The notes below the pieces were generated by a model, which was given only the letters and a program-made list of their open reading frames with translations, searched no databases and had not been told where the DNA came from. The position numbers were made by a program, and so were the translations under genes. 64,000 bases of DNA from Clostridia bacterium (GTDB lineage: Bacteria > Bacillota > Clostridia > Monoglobales > Monoglobaceae): the NCBI GenBank assembly GCA_017546145.1, contig JAFYXN010000006.1:28029-92028 (forward strand), in the 5' to 3' direction. Of this stretch, positions 25,754 through 36,862 are shown piece after piece. Positions within the stretch are counted from its first letter, which is position 1, and each line of letters starts with the position of its first letter.

Positions 25754-27610
25754 CTACTGTGACTTGACCTTTGTCCAAAGTTCTGCACAGTATCTTTTTA
25801 TTTCCGGCTCCTGATACCGGAAGAATTCATCATTTTGATTATCCTGACGCGGAACATACGCCTCGTTATCCGCATATACCGTCATGCTTATCTCTTTGTA
25901 TGCCTCCTCAACCGGTGATGAATATCCCACTGTTTCAGAGTTTAACGATGCATTTTGAGGCTCGAGCATAAAATCAATCCATTTATATGCCAAATCATCA
26001 TTCTTACACTCGTTTGTTATAACCATTCCGTCAATCCAGAGGTTTGTGCCGCTTTGCGGTGTATAAAAACCAAGGTTTTCATTCTCAGACATAATATATG
26101 CTGCATCTCCGGAATATACTATTGCCATCGCTTTGTTTCCGGCAATCATACTGTCAATGACCTCGTCACCCATATAAATCGGATTTACACGTTCTTTTTG
26201 TTCAACAAGCCATTTATATGCCCTGTCAAGCTCTGCTCTGTCACTTGTGTTGAGTGAATATCCAAGCGCCTTCAGCGCAATCATAAACGAGTCGCGCTCT
26301 GAGTTGTACATATAGATATTATCTTTATACGCAGGGTTTCTGAGAACCTCCCAGCCTGCCTCCAAATCTTCAGTCTTCACAACAGTTTTGTCATACAGTA
26401 TACCCACATTTCCCCAAAAATACGGTATTGAATACTTATTTTCAGGGTCAAATGGCTGATTCATAAGCCGCGGCATAATATTACCAAGGTTTTTAAGCCT
26501 ATCCTTGTCTATCTCCTGAAGGAACTTCTCTTTTGCAAGACGTTCTATCATATAATCAGACGGAATAATTATATCATACTTTTCGCCGCTCATAACCTTT
26601 GTATACATGGATTCGTTTGAATCAAAGGTTTCGTAAATAACCTTGCATCCATACTCTTCTTCAAATGCAGTAACCAATGAATCGTCAATGTACTCACCTG
26701 CATTGTAGACTTTTAGAGTTTTTGCATCACCACCGCACCTTAAAAGTATAACAAAAATTAACACGCCGCATACTGCCTCAAATACCCGTCTTGTCTTTTT
26801 CGGTATTTTTTCATTAAGTGCACAAAACCAGCTTGTGCTCCTTACCTTTGGAGCAAGCTTTACCACAACCACAGCGAAAACTATTGCAAGAATAACTATT
26901 GTCGAGAGCGCATTTATTGTAGGGTTAATCCTCTTTGTGGCATTGTATACAATCATAGATATATTTTCAACGCCGTTGCCGCTTACAAAATACGATATAA
27001 CAAAATCGTCAATTGACATGGTGAATGCAAGCAGCATCCCTGCATAAATTCCGGGTTTAATCATGGGAACAATAACCTTAACAAGAGCCTGAAACGGTGT
27101 TGCACCCAAGTCCATTGCAGCGTTTGCAATGTTGTTGTCAAGTTCGCGGATTTTGGGGTACACGCTTGTTATTACATAAGGTGTACAAAAACAAATATGT
27201 GCAAGAAGCATTGTTATATAGCCTTTTTCAATCTTAAGGGATGTAAACAATATCATTAGCCCTATTGCCGTAACAATATCCGGATTCATTATAGGGATAT
27301 TATTTATATTCAGTATCCATTCCTTCAAAATCCTGCGGCTTTTTGAAAGACCTATTGCAGTAATTGTGCCAAGCACGGTTGAAATCGCTGTTGCAAACAG
27401 TGCAACCGAAACAGACACCCCTACTGCAGCCATAATTTCAGAATCATTTATTAAAGCCTGATACCATCTTAACGAAAATCCCGTATATTTTGCAAATGAC
27501 CTTGACGAATTAAACGAGAATATCATTGTTATAATAATCGGCACATAGAAAAATGCAAAACACAAAGCTACATAAAGTCCTGATGAGATACGTGCTAATT
27601 TTTTCAACAC
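25754..27610 (-). CDS. potCD: fused polyamine ABC permease and substrate-binding protein (PotC-PotD)
   Basis: A 618-aa fusion. Residues 1 to about 255 are a PotC-like permease: membrane helices, AMDLGATPFQALVKVIVPMIKPG (the EAA loop that meets the ATPase) and MSIDDFVISYFVSGNGVE. A further helix (VFEAVCGVLIFVILL, about 285-297) leads into a PotD-like periplasmic-type binding domain: LKVYNAGEYIDDSLVTAFEE, GEKYDIIIPSDYMIERL and IPYFWGNVGILYDK. In Gram-positives this tethers the binding protein to the transporter. The start is a GTG after GGAGG. potB lies 36 bp upstream. Confidence 0.93.
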   Translation of the reverse strand: MLKKLARISSGLYVALCFAFFYVPIIITMIFSFNSSRSFAKYTGFSLRWYQALINDSEIMAAVGVSVSVALFATAISTVLGTITAIGLSKSRRILKEWILNINNIPIMNPDIVTAIGLMILFTSLKIEKGYITMLLAHICFCTPYVITSVYPKIRELDNNIANAAMDLGATPFQALVKVIVPMIKPGIYAGMLLAFTMSIDDFVISYFVSGNGVENISMIVYNATKRINPTINALSTIVILAIVFAVVVVKLAPKVRSTSWFCALNEKIPKKTRRVFEAVCGVLIFVILLRCGGDAKTLKVYNAGEYIDDSLVTAFEEEYGCKVIYETFDSNESMYTKVMSGEKYDIIIPSDYMIERLAKEKFLQEIDKDRLKNLGNIMPRLMNQPFDPENKYSIPYFWGNVGILYDKTVVKTEDLEAGWEVLRNPAYKDNIYMYNSERDSFMIALKALGYSLNTSDRAELDRAYKWLVEQKERVNPIYMGDEVIDSMIAGNKAMAIVYSGDAAYIMSENENLGFYTPQSGTNLWIDGMVITNECKNDDLAYKWIDFMLEPQNASLNSETVGYSSPVEEAYKEISMTVYADNEAYVPRQDNQNDEFFRYQEPEIKRYCAELWTKVKSQ

Positions 27611-27646
27611 ATAGCCTCCTTATACAAAATTTAAAGTATTGGCAAA

Positions 27647-28420
27647 TTAATTTTCTCCCTTGTCAATCTTCTTCATCCAGCGTATTGAAAACAGGATGAT
27701 AAGTGCAAGCAGCAAGGATACCGCACTTCCGAAGTTCCAGTCGCCCACTTCAATAAACTGCTTTTCTATCAGGTTTCCGATAAGCATATACTGTCCGCCG
27801 CCCAATATCTGCGGAATCATAAACGTGGATATTGACAAAAGAAAGACCATTATAACGCCATTTAAAACCCCCGGTATAGACAGCTTGAAGGTCACTTTGA
27901 AAAATGTCTGAACGGGATTTGCACCAAGGTCATACGCGGCTTCAACAAATGACTTGTCCATCTTGCTGAGCGAGGTATGTATTGGAATTATCATAAACGG
28001 CAAAAACTCGCAAATCTGCCCTACCATAACCGCAAAATCGGTATGCATAAGACCAAGCGGCTCTAAAATACTCTTCCATGCATATATTCTTATAAGCATA
28101 TTTATCCACATAGGTATTGTTACGAGCAGAATCAGAAAATTCTGAACCTTCTCTTTCTGCCTTGCAATAATATACGCCATAGAATACCCCAAAACAAGGC
28201 ATATTGCCACGGTAATAAGTCCCAGCCTTATGGAATTTATAAAAACTTCAAGATAAACAGGCTCAACAAATTTGCCAAAGTTATTCAGAGTAAACTGTAT
28301 ATTTATAAGAGAATTACCGCTGTTTGTAACAGCGTACAAAAATATCATAAAAAGCGGAACAAGAACAACTATAAAAGACCACACAAGATACGGTCTTACC
28401 AGACTTTTAAAATATTTCAT
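27647..28420 (-). CDS. potB: spermidine/putrescine ABC transporter permease
   Basis: A 257-aa integral membrane protein with six helices. The EAA loop reads EAAYDLGANPVQTFFKVTFK and faces PotA. Other typical parts are LVTIPMWINMLIRIYAWKSI and FLLSISTFMIPQILGGGQY. It is the second gene of the potA-potB-potCD operon and follows potA by 28 bp. Confidence 0.94.
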   Translation of the reverse strand: MKYFKSLVRPYLVWSFIVVLVPLFMIFLYAVTNSGNSLINIQFTLNNFGKFVEPVYLEVFINSIRLGLITVAICLVLGYSMAYIIARQKEKVQNFLILLVTIPMWINMLIRIYAWKSILEPLGLMHTDFAVMVGQICEFLPFMIIPIHTSLSKMDKSFVEAAYDLGANPVQTFFKVTFKLSIPGVLNGVIMVFLLSISTFMIPQILGGGQYMLIGNLIEKQFIEVGDWNFGSAVSLLLALIILFSIRWMKKIDKGEN

Positions 28421-28448
28421 TGCTTTCTCCCTTCAGATTTATTTATGA

Positions 28449-29486
28449 TTAAACCATCTTCCACATAACATGTATATCCTCGGGACCAAAAGCAAGTCCT
28501 ACCTCAAGTCCCACTTCGTGATAGTCGGTTGTATGTATCATATACTGTCTGTATTTTGATTGCACCATAATTTCATAGTGAACACCCTTAAACACAATAC
28601 TTGTAACCGTGCCGGTAAGCTTTGCCTTATCCGCTGCTACAATATCAATATCCTCAGGTCTTAACACAACCTCTATTTCCTCGTTTTCTTTAAAGCCCTT
28701 ATCAACACATTCAAACTCGAAATCGTCAAACGCAACAAGACAATCTCGAATCATTGTTCCCTCAATTATGTTGGACTCACCTATAAACTGAGCAACAAAT
28801 CTGTTTTCAGGCTCGTTGTAAACATCTGTCGGTGTTCCTATCTGCTGAATATATCCGTCATTCATAACCACAACCGTATCGGACATAGAAAGTGCTTCTT
28901 CCTGGTCATGGGTTACATATATAAATGTAATTCCGACTTCCTTCTGAATTTTTTTCAGCTCAAACTGCATCTCCTTGCGAAGCTTTGCATCAAGCGCACC
29001 AAGCGGCTCATCAAGAAGCAGCACCTTTGGTTTGTTTATCAGTGCTCTTGCAATGGCAACACGCTGCTGCTGACCGCCCGAAAGCGATGTAACATCACGC
29101 TTTTCAAAGCCTGAAAGTCCCACCAGCTTAAGCATTTTTTCGACTTCCTGCTTAACCACTGACTTTTCTGTCTTTTTTATATTAAGCCCGAATGCGATAT
29201 TATCAAAAACATTCAGATGCGGAAACAGCGCATACTTTTGAAACACAGTATTAACCTCGCGCTTATACGGAGGCTGCTTTGAAATTTCAATACCGTCAAA
29301 AAGCAGCTCGCCGCCGTCAGACTCATCAAAGCCTGCAATAATTCTGAGTGTTGTGGTCTTTCCGCAGCCAGATGGGCCAAGAAGGGTTAAAAACTCATTC
29401 TCATAAATTTTTAAATTTATCCCTTTGAGTATTTGCTGGTCATCAAATGTTTTTGTTATGTTTTTAAGTTCAATTAATGCATTCAT
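28449..29486 (-). CDS. potA: spermidine/putrescine ABC transporter ATPase
   Basis: A 345-aa ABC ATPase that powers polyamine uptake. Walker A is GPSGCGKTT (about residue 38), the signature is [15 protein letters not shown], and Walker B is [13 protein letters not shown]. The H-loop reads [13 protein letters not shown]. The C-terminal third is a TOBE regulatory domain ([11 protein letters not shown]). It is the first transport gene of the operon, 30 bp after the cupin regulator. Confidence 0.96.
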   Translation of the reverse strand: MNALIELKNITKTFDDQQILKGINLKIYENEFLTLLGPSGCGKTTTLRIIAGFDESDGGELLFDGIEISKQPPYKREVNTVFQKYALFPHLNVFDNIAFGLNIKKTEKSVVKQEVEKMLKLVGLSGFEKRDVTSLSGGQQQRVAIARALINKPKVLLLDEPLGALDAKLRKEMQFELKKIQKEVGITFIYVTHDQEEALSMSDTVVVMNDGYIQQIGTPTDVYNEPENRFVAQFIGESNIIEGTMIRDCLVAFDDFEFECVDKGFKENEEIEVVLRPEDIDIVAADKAKLTGTVTSIVFKGVHYEIMVQSKYRQYMIHTTDYHEVGLEVGLAFGPEDIHVMWKMV

Positions 29487-29516
29487 ATTTTACTCTCCTA
29501 TCTGAAGTCGTAATCT

Positions 29517-30050
29517 TTAAAAAAACGGCGGTGTTGAAATCCATATAATTTCACAGTTCTTTTTGGCATTGTTTTCAAGGTGATAACTTTCGTTGCAATA
29601 AACATAGAACGTATCGCCCTTTTTAAGATGATGCTTTTCACTGCCGTAAATCAAATCAGCGTTGCCTGAAATCATATACCCAAAATCTTCTCCGTCGTGC
29701 GGAATAATTGTCTGCGACCTGCCTCCCGGATAAATAGTAATCTTTATCGGTTCTACCGAGTTCTTTTGCGCATTGGGAACAAGATAGTCTATCTTGTACT
29801 CCTCCTGCTCGTTTTCAAAATAATCTTTGGGTGTAAATACAATTGTGTCTTCTTTATTCTCGGCAAAAAACTCCTGAAGTGACGAGCCAAGAACCTCAAG
29901 TATATCTTCAAGCGTAGAAATCGACGGAGAACAGTTGTTATTTTCAAGCTGGGACAAAAATCCCTTTGAAAGTTCGCTTCTGTTTGCCACATCCTCCAAG
30001 GTCAGCTGGTTCTTTATTCTGAGCTGTTTCAGCTTCTTTCCTATATCCAC
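29517..30050 (-). CDS. XRE-cupin transcriptional regulator (PuuR-like)
   Basis: A 177-aa regulator. Residues 1-60 form an XRE helix-turn-helix (LKQLRIKNQLTLEDVANRS then LSKGFLSQLENNNCSPSIST). The C-terminal cupin (about 105-177) has ISGNADLIYGSEKHHLKKGD and ends in NCEIIWISTPPFF. Such proteins control polyamine uptake or catabolism genes, and it heads the pot operon here. A promoter with an inverted repeat just behind its -10 box suggests it represses itself and the transporter. Confidence 0.92.
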   Translation of the reverse strand: MDIGKKLKQLRIKNQLTLEDVANRSELSKGFLSQLENNNCSPSISTLEDILEVLGSSLQEFFAENKEDTIVFTPKDYFENEQEEYKIDYLVPNAQKNSVEPIKITIYPGGRSQTIIPHDGEDFGYMISGNADLIYGSEKHHLKKGDTFYVYCNESYHLENNAKKNCEIIWISTPPFF

Positions 30051-30095
30051 TTTGTTTCACCTCAAAATTTAGTATTACAAAACTTTTATTTTATT

Positions 30096-30141
30096 ATTGT
30101 AAAACAATTGGTATTATACATTATTATGCCAATATAATCAA
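30096..30141 (-). promoter_or_regulatory. promoter and candidate operator of the pot operon
   Basis: On the minus strand TTGATT (30136-30141), a 17-bp spacer and TATAAT (30113-30118). Immediately downstream, at 30096-30108, lies the perfect inverted repeat ATTGTTTTACAAT, well placed to block initiation. Binding by the cupin regulator is inferred from position. Confidence 0.72.
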
Positions 30142-30188
30142 GTACTTTTGTAAAATTTTCGACATTTTTTATATTCTTTGCAAAACAA

Positions 30189-30215
30189 ACGCGGAAGCAA
30201 TCAATACTCCCGCGA
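30189..30215 (-). terminator. weak terminator after the aldo/keto reductase
   Basis: CGCGG / CCGCG inverted repeat with adjoining AG/CT pairs, then TTTGTTTTGC on the minus strand. Short stem, so modest confidence. Confidence 0.5.
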
Positions 30216-30220
30216 ATTTT

Positions 30221-31171
30221 TCAGCCTATGTTAAGTTTAAACAGCTCTCTCAGTTCGGTTTTTTCTATTTCAAGGTCTGCACCGCTAATGGAATCCTCAA
30301 TCTGGCAAACTGTACGTCCACCTATAATCGGGAAGACATCAGGGCAATTTATAGAGCACAAAGCACCGCACACCACTGCCGCAACACTGCATTCATATTT
30401 AGCGGAAAGCTGTTTTATATAATCAAGTCTTGAAAGATTCTCGTCACAGAGGTATCGCACCTTTGCTTTGTCCGAAAGTCCTTTATCTCCGTACTGTGCC
30501 ATTTTTGAAAAAAAGCCCTTTGCCTGTGACGCATAGCCGGCAACAGGAATTTTTGCCGACTTATAAAGCTCAAACTCCTGCTTTGTCATTTCGACCAGTG
30601 TATTGTCTGAATTTCCGCCCGGCACACATATTGCAGGGCTGAAACGTATCTGACTTCCCGAAAATCCCAAAAGCCCCTGAGCCTTAGCGTAGTCATTTGC
30701 CCCCAGGACGCGGTAAGCCTTCCAGTTTGATGCCCCAAAACGAATAATTTTGCCTTCTTTAACCAGCTTGTTCATTATCTCAATTACCTCACCTGCAGGG
30801 ATTGACTCATCATCGCGGTGCAGCCAGTAAAAATCAATACAGTCTGTTTCCAATGCTTTAAGGCTTGTTTCAAGGTCAAATCGGATTTCTGCTTCAGACA
30901 GTCGCGAAGCTTCGGGATTGTCCTCTGTTGGAAAACCGCCCTTGGTTGAAACAAAAATTCCTTTGGGGTTTCTGTCCTTCATCCATTTTGCAATTACTCT
31001 TTCCGATTCGCCGTCTGAATACATTCTTGCAGTATCAATATGACAGCCGTCCAGCTCACAAAACCTGTCCAAAAGGCTGAACGCATCTTCAAGCGGAATT
31101 AAGCTTCCAAAATAGGTTGTTCCCAAAATTATTTTTGAACTTTTTTTACCAAAGCTGTATGTATACTTCAT
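30221..31171 (-). CDS. aldo/keto reductase family protein
   Basis: A 316-aa (beta/alpha)8 NADPH-dependent oxidoreductase. The tetrad pattern is visible: DTARMYSDGESE (Asp, Tyr), VSTKGGF (Lys) and DFYWLHRDDES (His). GASNWKAYRVLGAND and the C-terminal VFPIIGGRTVCQIEDSI are typical of the YdjG/general stress subgroup. The substrate cannot be told from sequence. It stands alone between the pot operon and gatCAB, divergent from gatC. A second, distinct member is encoded at 59702. Confidence 0.9.
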   Translation of the reverse strand: MKYTYSFGKKSSKIILGTTYFGSLIPLEDAFSLLDRFCELDGCHIDTARMYSDGESERVIAKWMKDRNPKGIFVSTKGGFPTEDNPEASRLSEAEIRFDLETSLKALETDCIDFYWLHRDDESIPAGEVIEIMNKLVKEGKIIRFGASNWKAYRVLGANDYAKAQGLLGFSGSQIRFSPAICVPGGNSDNTLVEMTKQEFELYKSAKIPVAGYASQAKGFFSKMAQYGDKGLSDKAKVRYLCDENLSRLDYIKQLSAKYECSVAAVVCGALCSINCPDVFPIIGGRTVCQIEDSISGADLEIEKTELRELFKLNIG

Positions 31172-31266
31172 AAACTTCTCCTAAGTGTTTATTTTATATT
31201 TCATAATTTTACCACATTGCAGGATTGATATGCAAGTAATAAACAAAATTTAAATTAAAATTTATA

Positions 31267-31295
31267 TTGCAAAAGCCTTGCAAAAATGCTAAAAT
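31267..31295 (+). promoter_or_regulatory. candidate promoter of gatCAB
   Basis: TTGCAA (31267-31272), a 17-bp spacer and TAAAAT (31290-31295) lie 44 bp before the gatC start codon. Confidence 0.6.
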
Positions 31296-31338
31296 ATAGT
31301 AGATTGTCAATACTATGAACAAAAGGAAGTGATTCTTT

Positions 31339-31623
31339 ATGATAACAACTGAAAACCTCAAGCTTTTGTGCGAGCTTTCAAAGCTGCATCTTTCAGATGC
31401 CGAGCTTTTGGAATACGGCAAGGAAATGACCGATATAATAGGGCTTATGGATACCATTGGCGAATCAAACTTTGAGTATAATCCAATCGATACGGCAAAC
31501 GCTGTTCCCTTTTTAGAGCTGCGCACCGACAACATTGAAACCTTTGACAATATGGACGGTATTGTAGAGCGCGGCCCGCAGGTTATTGAACATCAATTTG
31601 TTGTACCCAAGATTGTTGACTAA
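31339..31623 (+). CDS. gatC: Asp/Glu-tRNA amidotransferase subunit C
   Basis: GatC is the small stabilising subunit of the GatCAB complex, which amidates misacylated Glu-tRNA(Gln) or Asp-tRNA(Asn). The 94-aa sequence has the usual LCELSKLHLSDAELLEYGK opening helix and the PFLELRTD segment with which the subunit wraps GatA. The ATG follows AAGGAAGTG. It is the first gene of gatC-gatA-gatB. Confidence 0.93.
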   Translation: MITTENLKLLCELSKLHLSDAELLEYGKEMTDIIGLMDTIGESNFEYNPIDTANAVPFLELRTDNIETFDNMDGIVERGPQVIEHQFVVPKIVD

Positions 31624-31643
31624 ATTATAAGGAGAATTTTAAA

Positions 31644-33077
31644 ATGGTTACTGTTTCCGAACTAAGGAAAAAGCTTGACGATAAACAGATTTCGTCGGTT
31701 GAACTAACAAAAGAATATCTTAAAAATATAAAAGCAAACCCATCTCTTGAAGCATATAACACAGTATGTGAGGACGAGGCACTCAAGGCTGCAGAACTTG
31801 CGGACAAAAAAATTGCATCGGGCGAGGCAATGTCGCTTACCGGTATTCCCCTGGCAATAAAAGACAACATCTGCACCAAGGACATAAAAACAACATGTTC
31901 TTCAAAAATGCTTGAAAGCTATACCCCTCCATACAACGCAACCGTTATGGAAAAGCTGAATGCTCAGGGAGTAGTTGTTCTGGGTAAAACATCAATGGAT
32001 GAATTTGCTATGGGCGGGTCGTCACAAACCTCAGCCTTTGCAAAGCCCAAAAATCCGTTTAATACAGATTGCGTCCCCGGCGGCTCTTCCGGCGGAAGCG
32101 CAGCTGCAGTTGCAGGCGACCTTTGCGCTGCAGCACTTGGCAGTGATACCGGCGGTTCAATCCGTCAGCCGGCAAGCTTCTGCGGCATTACCGGCATGAA
32201 GCCTACCTACGGTACGGTTTCACGTTTTGGGCTTGTTGCCTTCGGCAGTTCCCTTGACCAGATTGGTCCGATGGCACACTCTGCCTCAGACTGTGGTATC
32301 ATCCTGAATGCAATTGCCGGACAGGATGTACATGACAGAACCACAAGAAAGCACAGCATTGATTTTACATCACGTCTTGGAATGGATATAAAGGGAATTA
32401 AAATAGGTATTCCAAAAGAGTTTTTTGCAGACGGTATTGACGAGGAAGTTAAAAAGTCTGTAATGAGTGCGGCAAAGTTTTATGAAGGTCTTGGGGCGGA
32501 ACTTATTGAGGTTTCAATGCCCACACTTAAATATGCAGTTTCTGCTTATTACCTTTTGGCTTGTGCCGAAGCAAGCTCAAACCTCTCACGCTATGACGGT
32601 GTGAAGTACGGATACCGCACAGACTCACCCGAAAGCTATGACGAGCTTATCAAAAAAAGCCGCAGCGAAGGCTTTGGAACCGAAGTTAAACGCAGAATAC
32701 TTCTTGGAACTTACGCACTTTCAAGCGGATATTATGACGCATATTACAAAAAAGCTTTGGCTGTTCGTCAGCAATGCCGGGCAGAACACGATGAAATCTT
32801 TTCAAAGTGCGACCTTATGCTGACGCCTACTGCACCCACTGTTGCATACAAGGCAGGCGCAAACATTGACGACCCCGTAAAGATGTATCTTGCAGATATT
32901 TGTACAGTTACGGCAAACATCGCAGGTATCCCTGCGATTTCTGTCCCCTGCGGATGTGATAAAGCCGGAATGCCAATCGGCTTCTCACTGTCTGCAAAGC
33001 GTTTTGACGATGCACTTCTAATCGGTGCGGCAGACGTTTATGAAAAAGACCATCCACACCCAATTGCTAAAATATAA
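31644..33077 (+). CDS. gatA: Asp/Glu-tRNA amidotransferase subunit A
   Basis: GatA is the glutaminase subunit of GatCAB, an amidase-signature enzyme of 477 aa. The Ser-cisSer-Lys triad is in place: Lys in PLAIKDNICTK, then the Gly/Ser-rich VPGGSSGGSAAAVAGD and GSDTGGSIRQPASFCG with the nucleophilic Ser. The C-terminal ICTVTANIAGIPAISVPCG is conserved too. AAGGAG precedes the ATG, and gatB follows after 15 bp. Confidence 0.96.
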   Translation: MVTVSELRKKLDDKQISSVELTKEYLKNIKANPSLEAYNTVCEDEALKAAELADKKIASGEAMSLTGIPLAIKDNICTKDIKTTCSSKMLESYTPPYNATVMEKLNAQGVVVLGKTSMDEFAMGGSSQTSAFAKPKNPFNTDCVPGGSSGGSAAAVAGDLCAAALGSDTGGSIRQPASFCGITGMKPTYGTVSRFGLVAFGSSLDQIGPMAHSASDCGIILNAIAGQDVHDRTTRKHSIDFTSRLGMDIKGIKIGIPKEFFADGIDEEVKKSVMSAAKFYEGLGAELIEVSMPTLKYAVSAYYLLACAEASSNLSRYDGVKYGYRTDSPESYDELIKKSRSEGFGTEVKRRILLGTYALSSGYYDAYYKKALAVRQQCRAEHDEIFSKCDLMLTPTAPTVAYKAGANIDDPVKMYLADICTVTANIAGIPAISVPCGCDKAGMPIGFSLSAKRFDDALLIGAADVYEKDHPHPIAKI

Positions 33078-33092
33078 AAGGAGGTAACTGAT

Positions 33093-34517
33093 ATGTGCAA
33101 AAAATATGATACAGTCATCGGTCTTGAAATTCATGCCGAGCTTTCAACCAACACAAAAGCATTCTGCACTTGCGACGCCTCCTTTGGCGGCGCTCCGAAC
33201 ACACATATATGCCCTGTCTGCACAGGTCAACCGGGAGCACTTCCCGTTATCAACCACGCCGCAGTGGAATACGCAATCCGCGCAGGACTTGCCCTTAACT
33301 GTGACATCAACCGTTATACCAGATTTGACAGAAAAAACTACTTCTACCCTGACCTTCCCAAAGCATACCAGATTTCTCAGCTTGATTTGCCGCTTTGTAT
33401 AAACGGACACTTAGAGCTTTCAACAGGTACGGTTGTCAGAATACACCAGATTCACCTTGAGGAGGATGCAGGCAAGCTTGTTCACGATGACTACCACGGC
33501 GAAAGCTGGGCAGACTACAACCGTTGCAGCGTTCCGCTGATTGAAATTGTTACCGAGCCGGATATTAAATCATCTGAGGAAGCCGCAGAGTTTGTTTCTA
33601 AAATTGCTCTTTATCTTAAATATCTGAATGTCTGCGATGCAAAAATGCAGGAAGGCTCAATCCGTGCAGACGTAAACGTATCACTGAAGCCTGCAGGCTC
33701 AACTGTTTTAGGTGACAGAGCAGAAATCAAAAACCTCAACTCATTCCGCTCAATTCAAAGAGCAATTGAGTGTGAAATTGCGCGCCAGACCGAAATTCTG
33801 GACGGCGGCGGTAAGGTTGTTCAGGAAACCCGACGCTTTGATGATGCAACGGGTACTACTTCGTCGCTTCGCAGTAAGGAAAACGCAAACGACTACCGTT
33901 ACTTCCCTGAGCCTGATATTATGGCAATCAGTTTTACAGAGGAAGACATCCAAAAAGCAAAGAACGAAATTCCGCTTTTGCCCCATGAACGTGTGACAAA
34001 ATATATAAAAGAATATGGACTTACAGATGAAGACGCACGAGTTCTTACATCAGAGAAATATCTGTCGGACTTCTATGACGAAACGGTTGCGGTTTATCCC
34101 GAATACAAAAGCGTATCCAACATGTTTCAGACCGAAATTATGCGCCGTGTAAAGGATACTGATGATGAAGAAGTGCCTATCTCGGCACAGGATTTTGCAA
34201 AGGTCTGCGAAATGGCTGACAAAAACACCGTCAACCGAAACGATGCAAAGACCATAATCCGCATTATGTTTGAAGAAGGCGGAAGCCCTGAGGAAATTGC
34301 AAAGACAAACGGCTTTATAGTGGTTGAGGACACCGCTGCAATTGCCGAGGTTGTTGACGCACTCTTTGCAGAGCGACCCGACCTTATTGAAGACTATAAA
34401 AACGGCAAAACAAATGTATTTGGTTTCTTTATGGGTCAGGCAAACAGAGCCTTAAAAGGTAAGGCTACACCAATGTCGGTAAAGGCTTATATTGAAAAGA
34501 AATTTAGTGAGATTTAA
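33093..34517 (+). CDS. gatB: Asp/Glu-tRNA amidotransferase subunit B
   Basis: GatB is the kinase/amidotransferase subunit that binds the tRNA and activates the acyl group. The 474-aa protein has the N-terminal VIGLEIHAELSTNTKAFC, the Zn site region with CPVCTGQPGALPVIN, DLPKAYQISQ and HLEEDAGKL. The C-terminal YqeY-like tail binds tRNA (LFAERPDLIEDYKNGKTNVF). It closes the gat operon and faces ligA across a shared terminator. Confidence 0.97.
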   Translation: MCKKYDTVIGLEIHAELSTNTKAFCTCDASFGGAPNTHICPVCTGQPGALPVINHAAVEYAIRAGLALNCDINRYTRFDRKNYFYPDLPKAYQISQLDLPLCINGHLELSTGTVVRIHQIHLEEDAGKLVHDDYHGESWADYNRCSVPLIEIVTEPDIKSSEEAAEFVSKIALYLKYLNVCDAKMQEGSIRADVNVSLKPAGSTVLGDRAEIKNLNSFRSIQRAIECEIARQTEILDGGGKVVQETRRFDDATGTTSSLRSKENANDYRYFPEPDIMAISFTEEDIQKAKNEIPLLPHERVTKYIKEYGLTDEDARVLTSEKYLSDFYDETVAVYPEYKSVSNMFQTEIMRRVKDTDDEEVPISAQDFAKVCEMADKNTVNRNDAKTIIRIMFEEGGSPEEIAKTNGFIVVEDTAAIAEVVDALFAERPDLIEDYKNGKTNVFGFFMGQANRALKGKATPMSVKAYIEKKFSEI

Positions 34518-34518
34518 A

Positions 34519-34555
34519 ATAAAAGCGATGTGAAAAATCACATCGCTTTTATTTT

Positions 34556-34556
<1 letters not shown>
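34519..34556. terminator. bidirectional terminator between gatB and ligA
   Basis: AAAAGCGATGTGA / TCACATCGCTTTT inverted repeat followed by ATTTTTT on the plus strand. Because the A and T runs flank both sides it can serve the convergent ligA gene too. Confidence 0.9.
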
Positions 34557-36791
<2,235 letters not shown>

Positions 36792-36825
36792 ACCACATCT
36801 CACCAGCCTTTACTAAATATATTTC

Positions 36826-36853
36826 ATTCCGCAGCCGGGCTACGGAATGAAAC
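36826..36853 (-). terminator. hairpin after the PP2C-like gene
   Basis: TTTCATTCCG / CGGAATGAAA stem with an 8-nt GC-rich loop on the minus strand, about 10 bp after the stop codon at 36863. The T-run is weak, so termination efficiency is uncertain. Confidence 0.55.
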
Positions 36854-36862
36854 AACAGTTAT

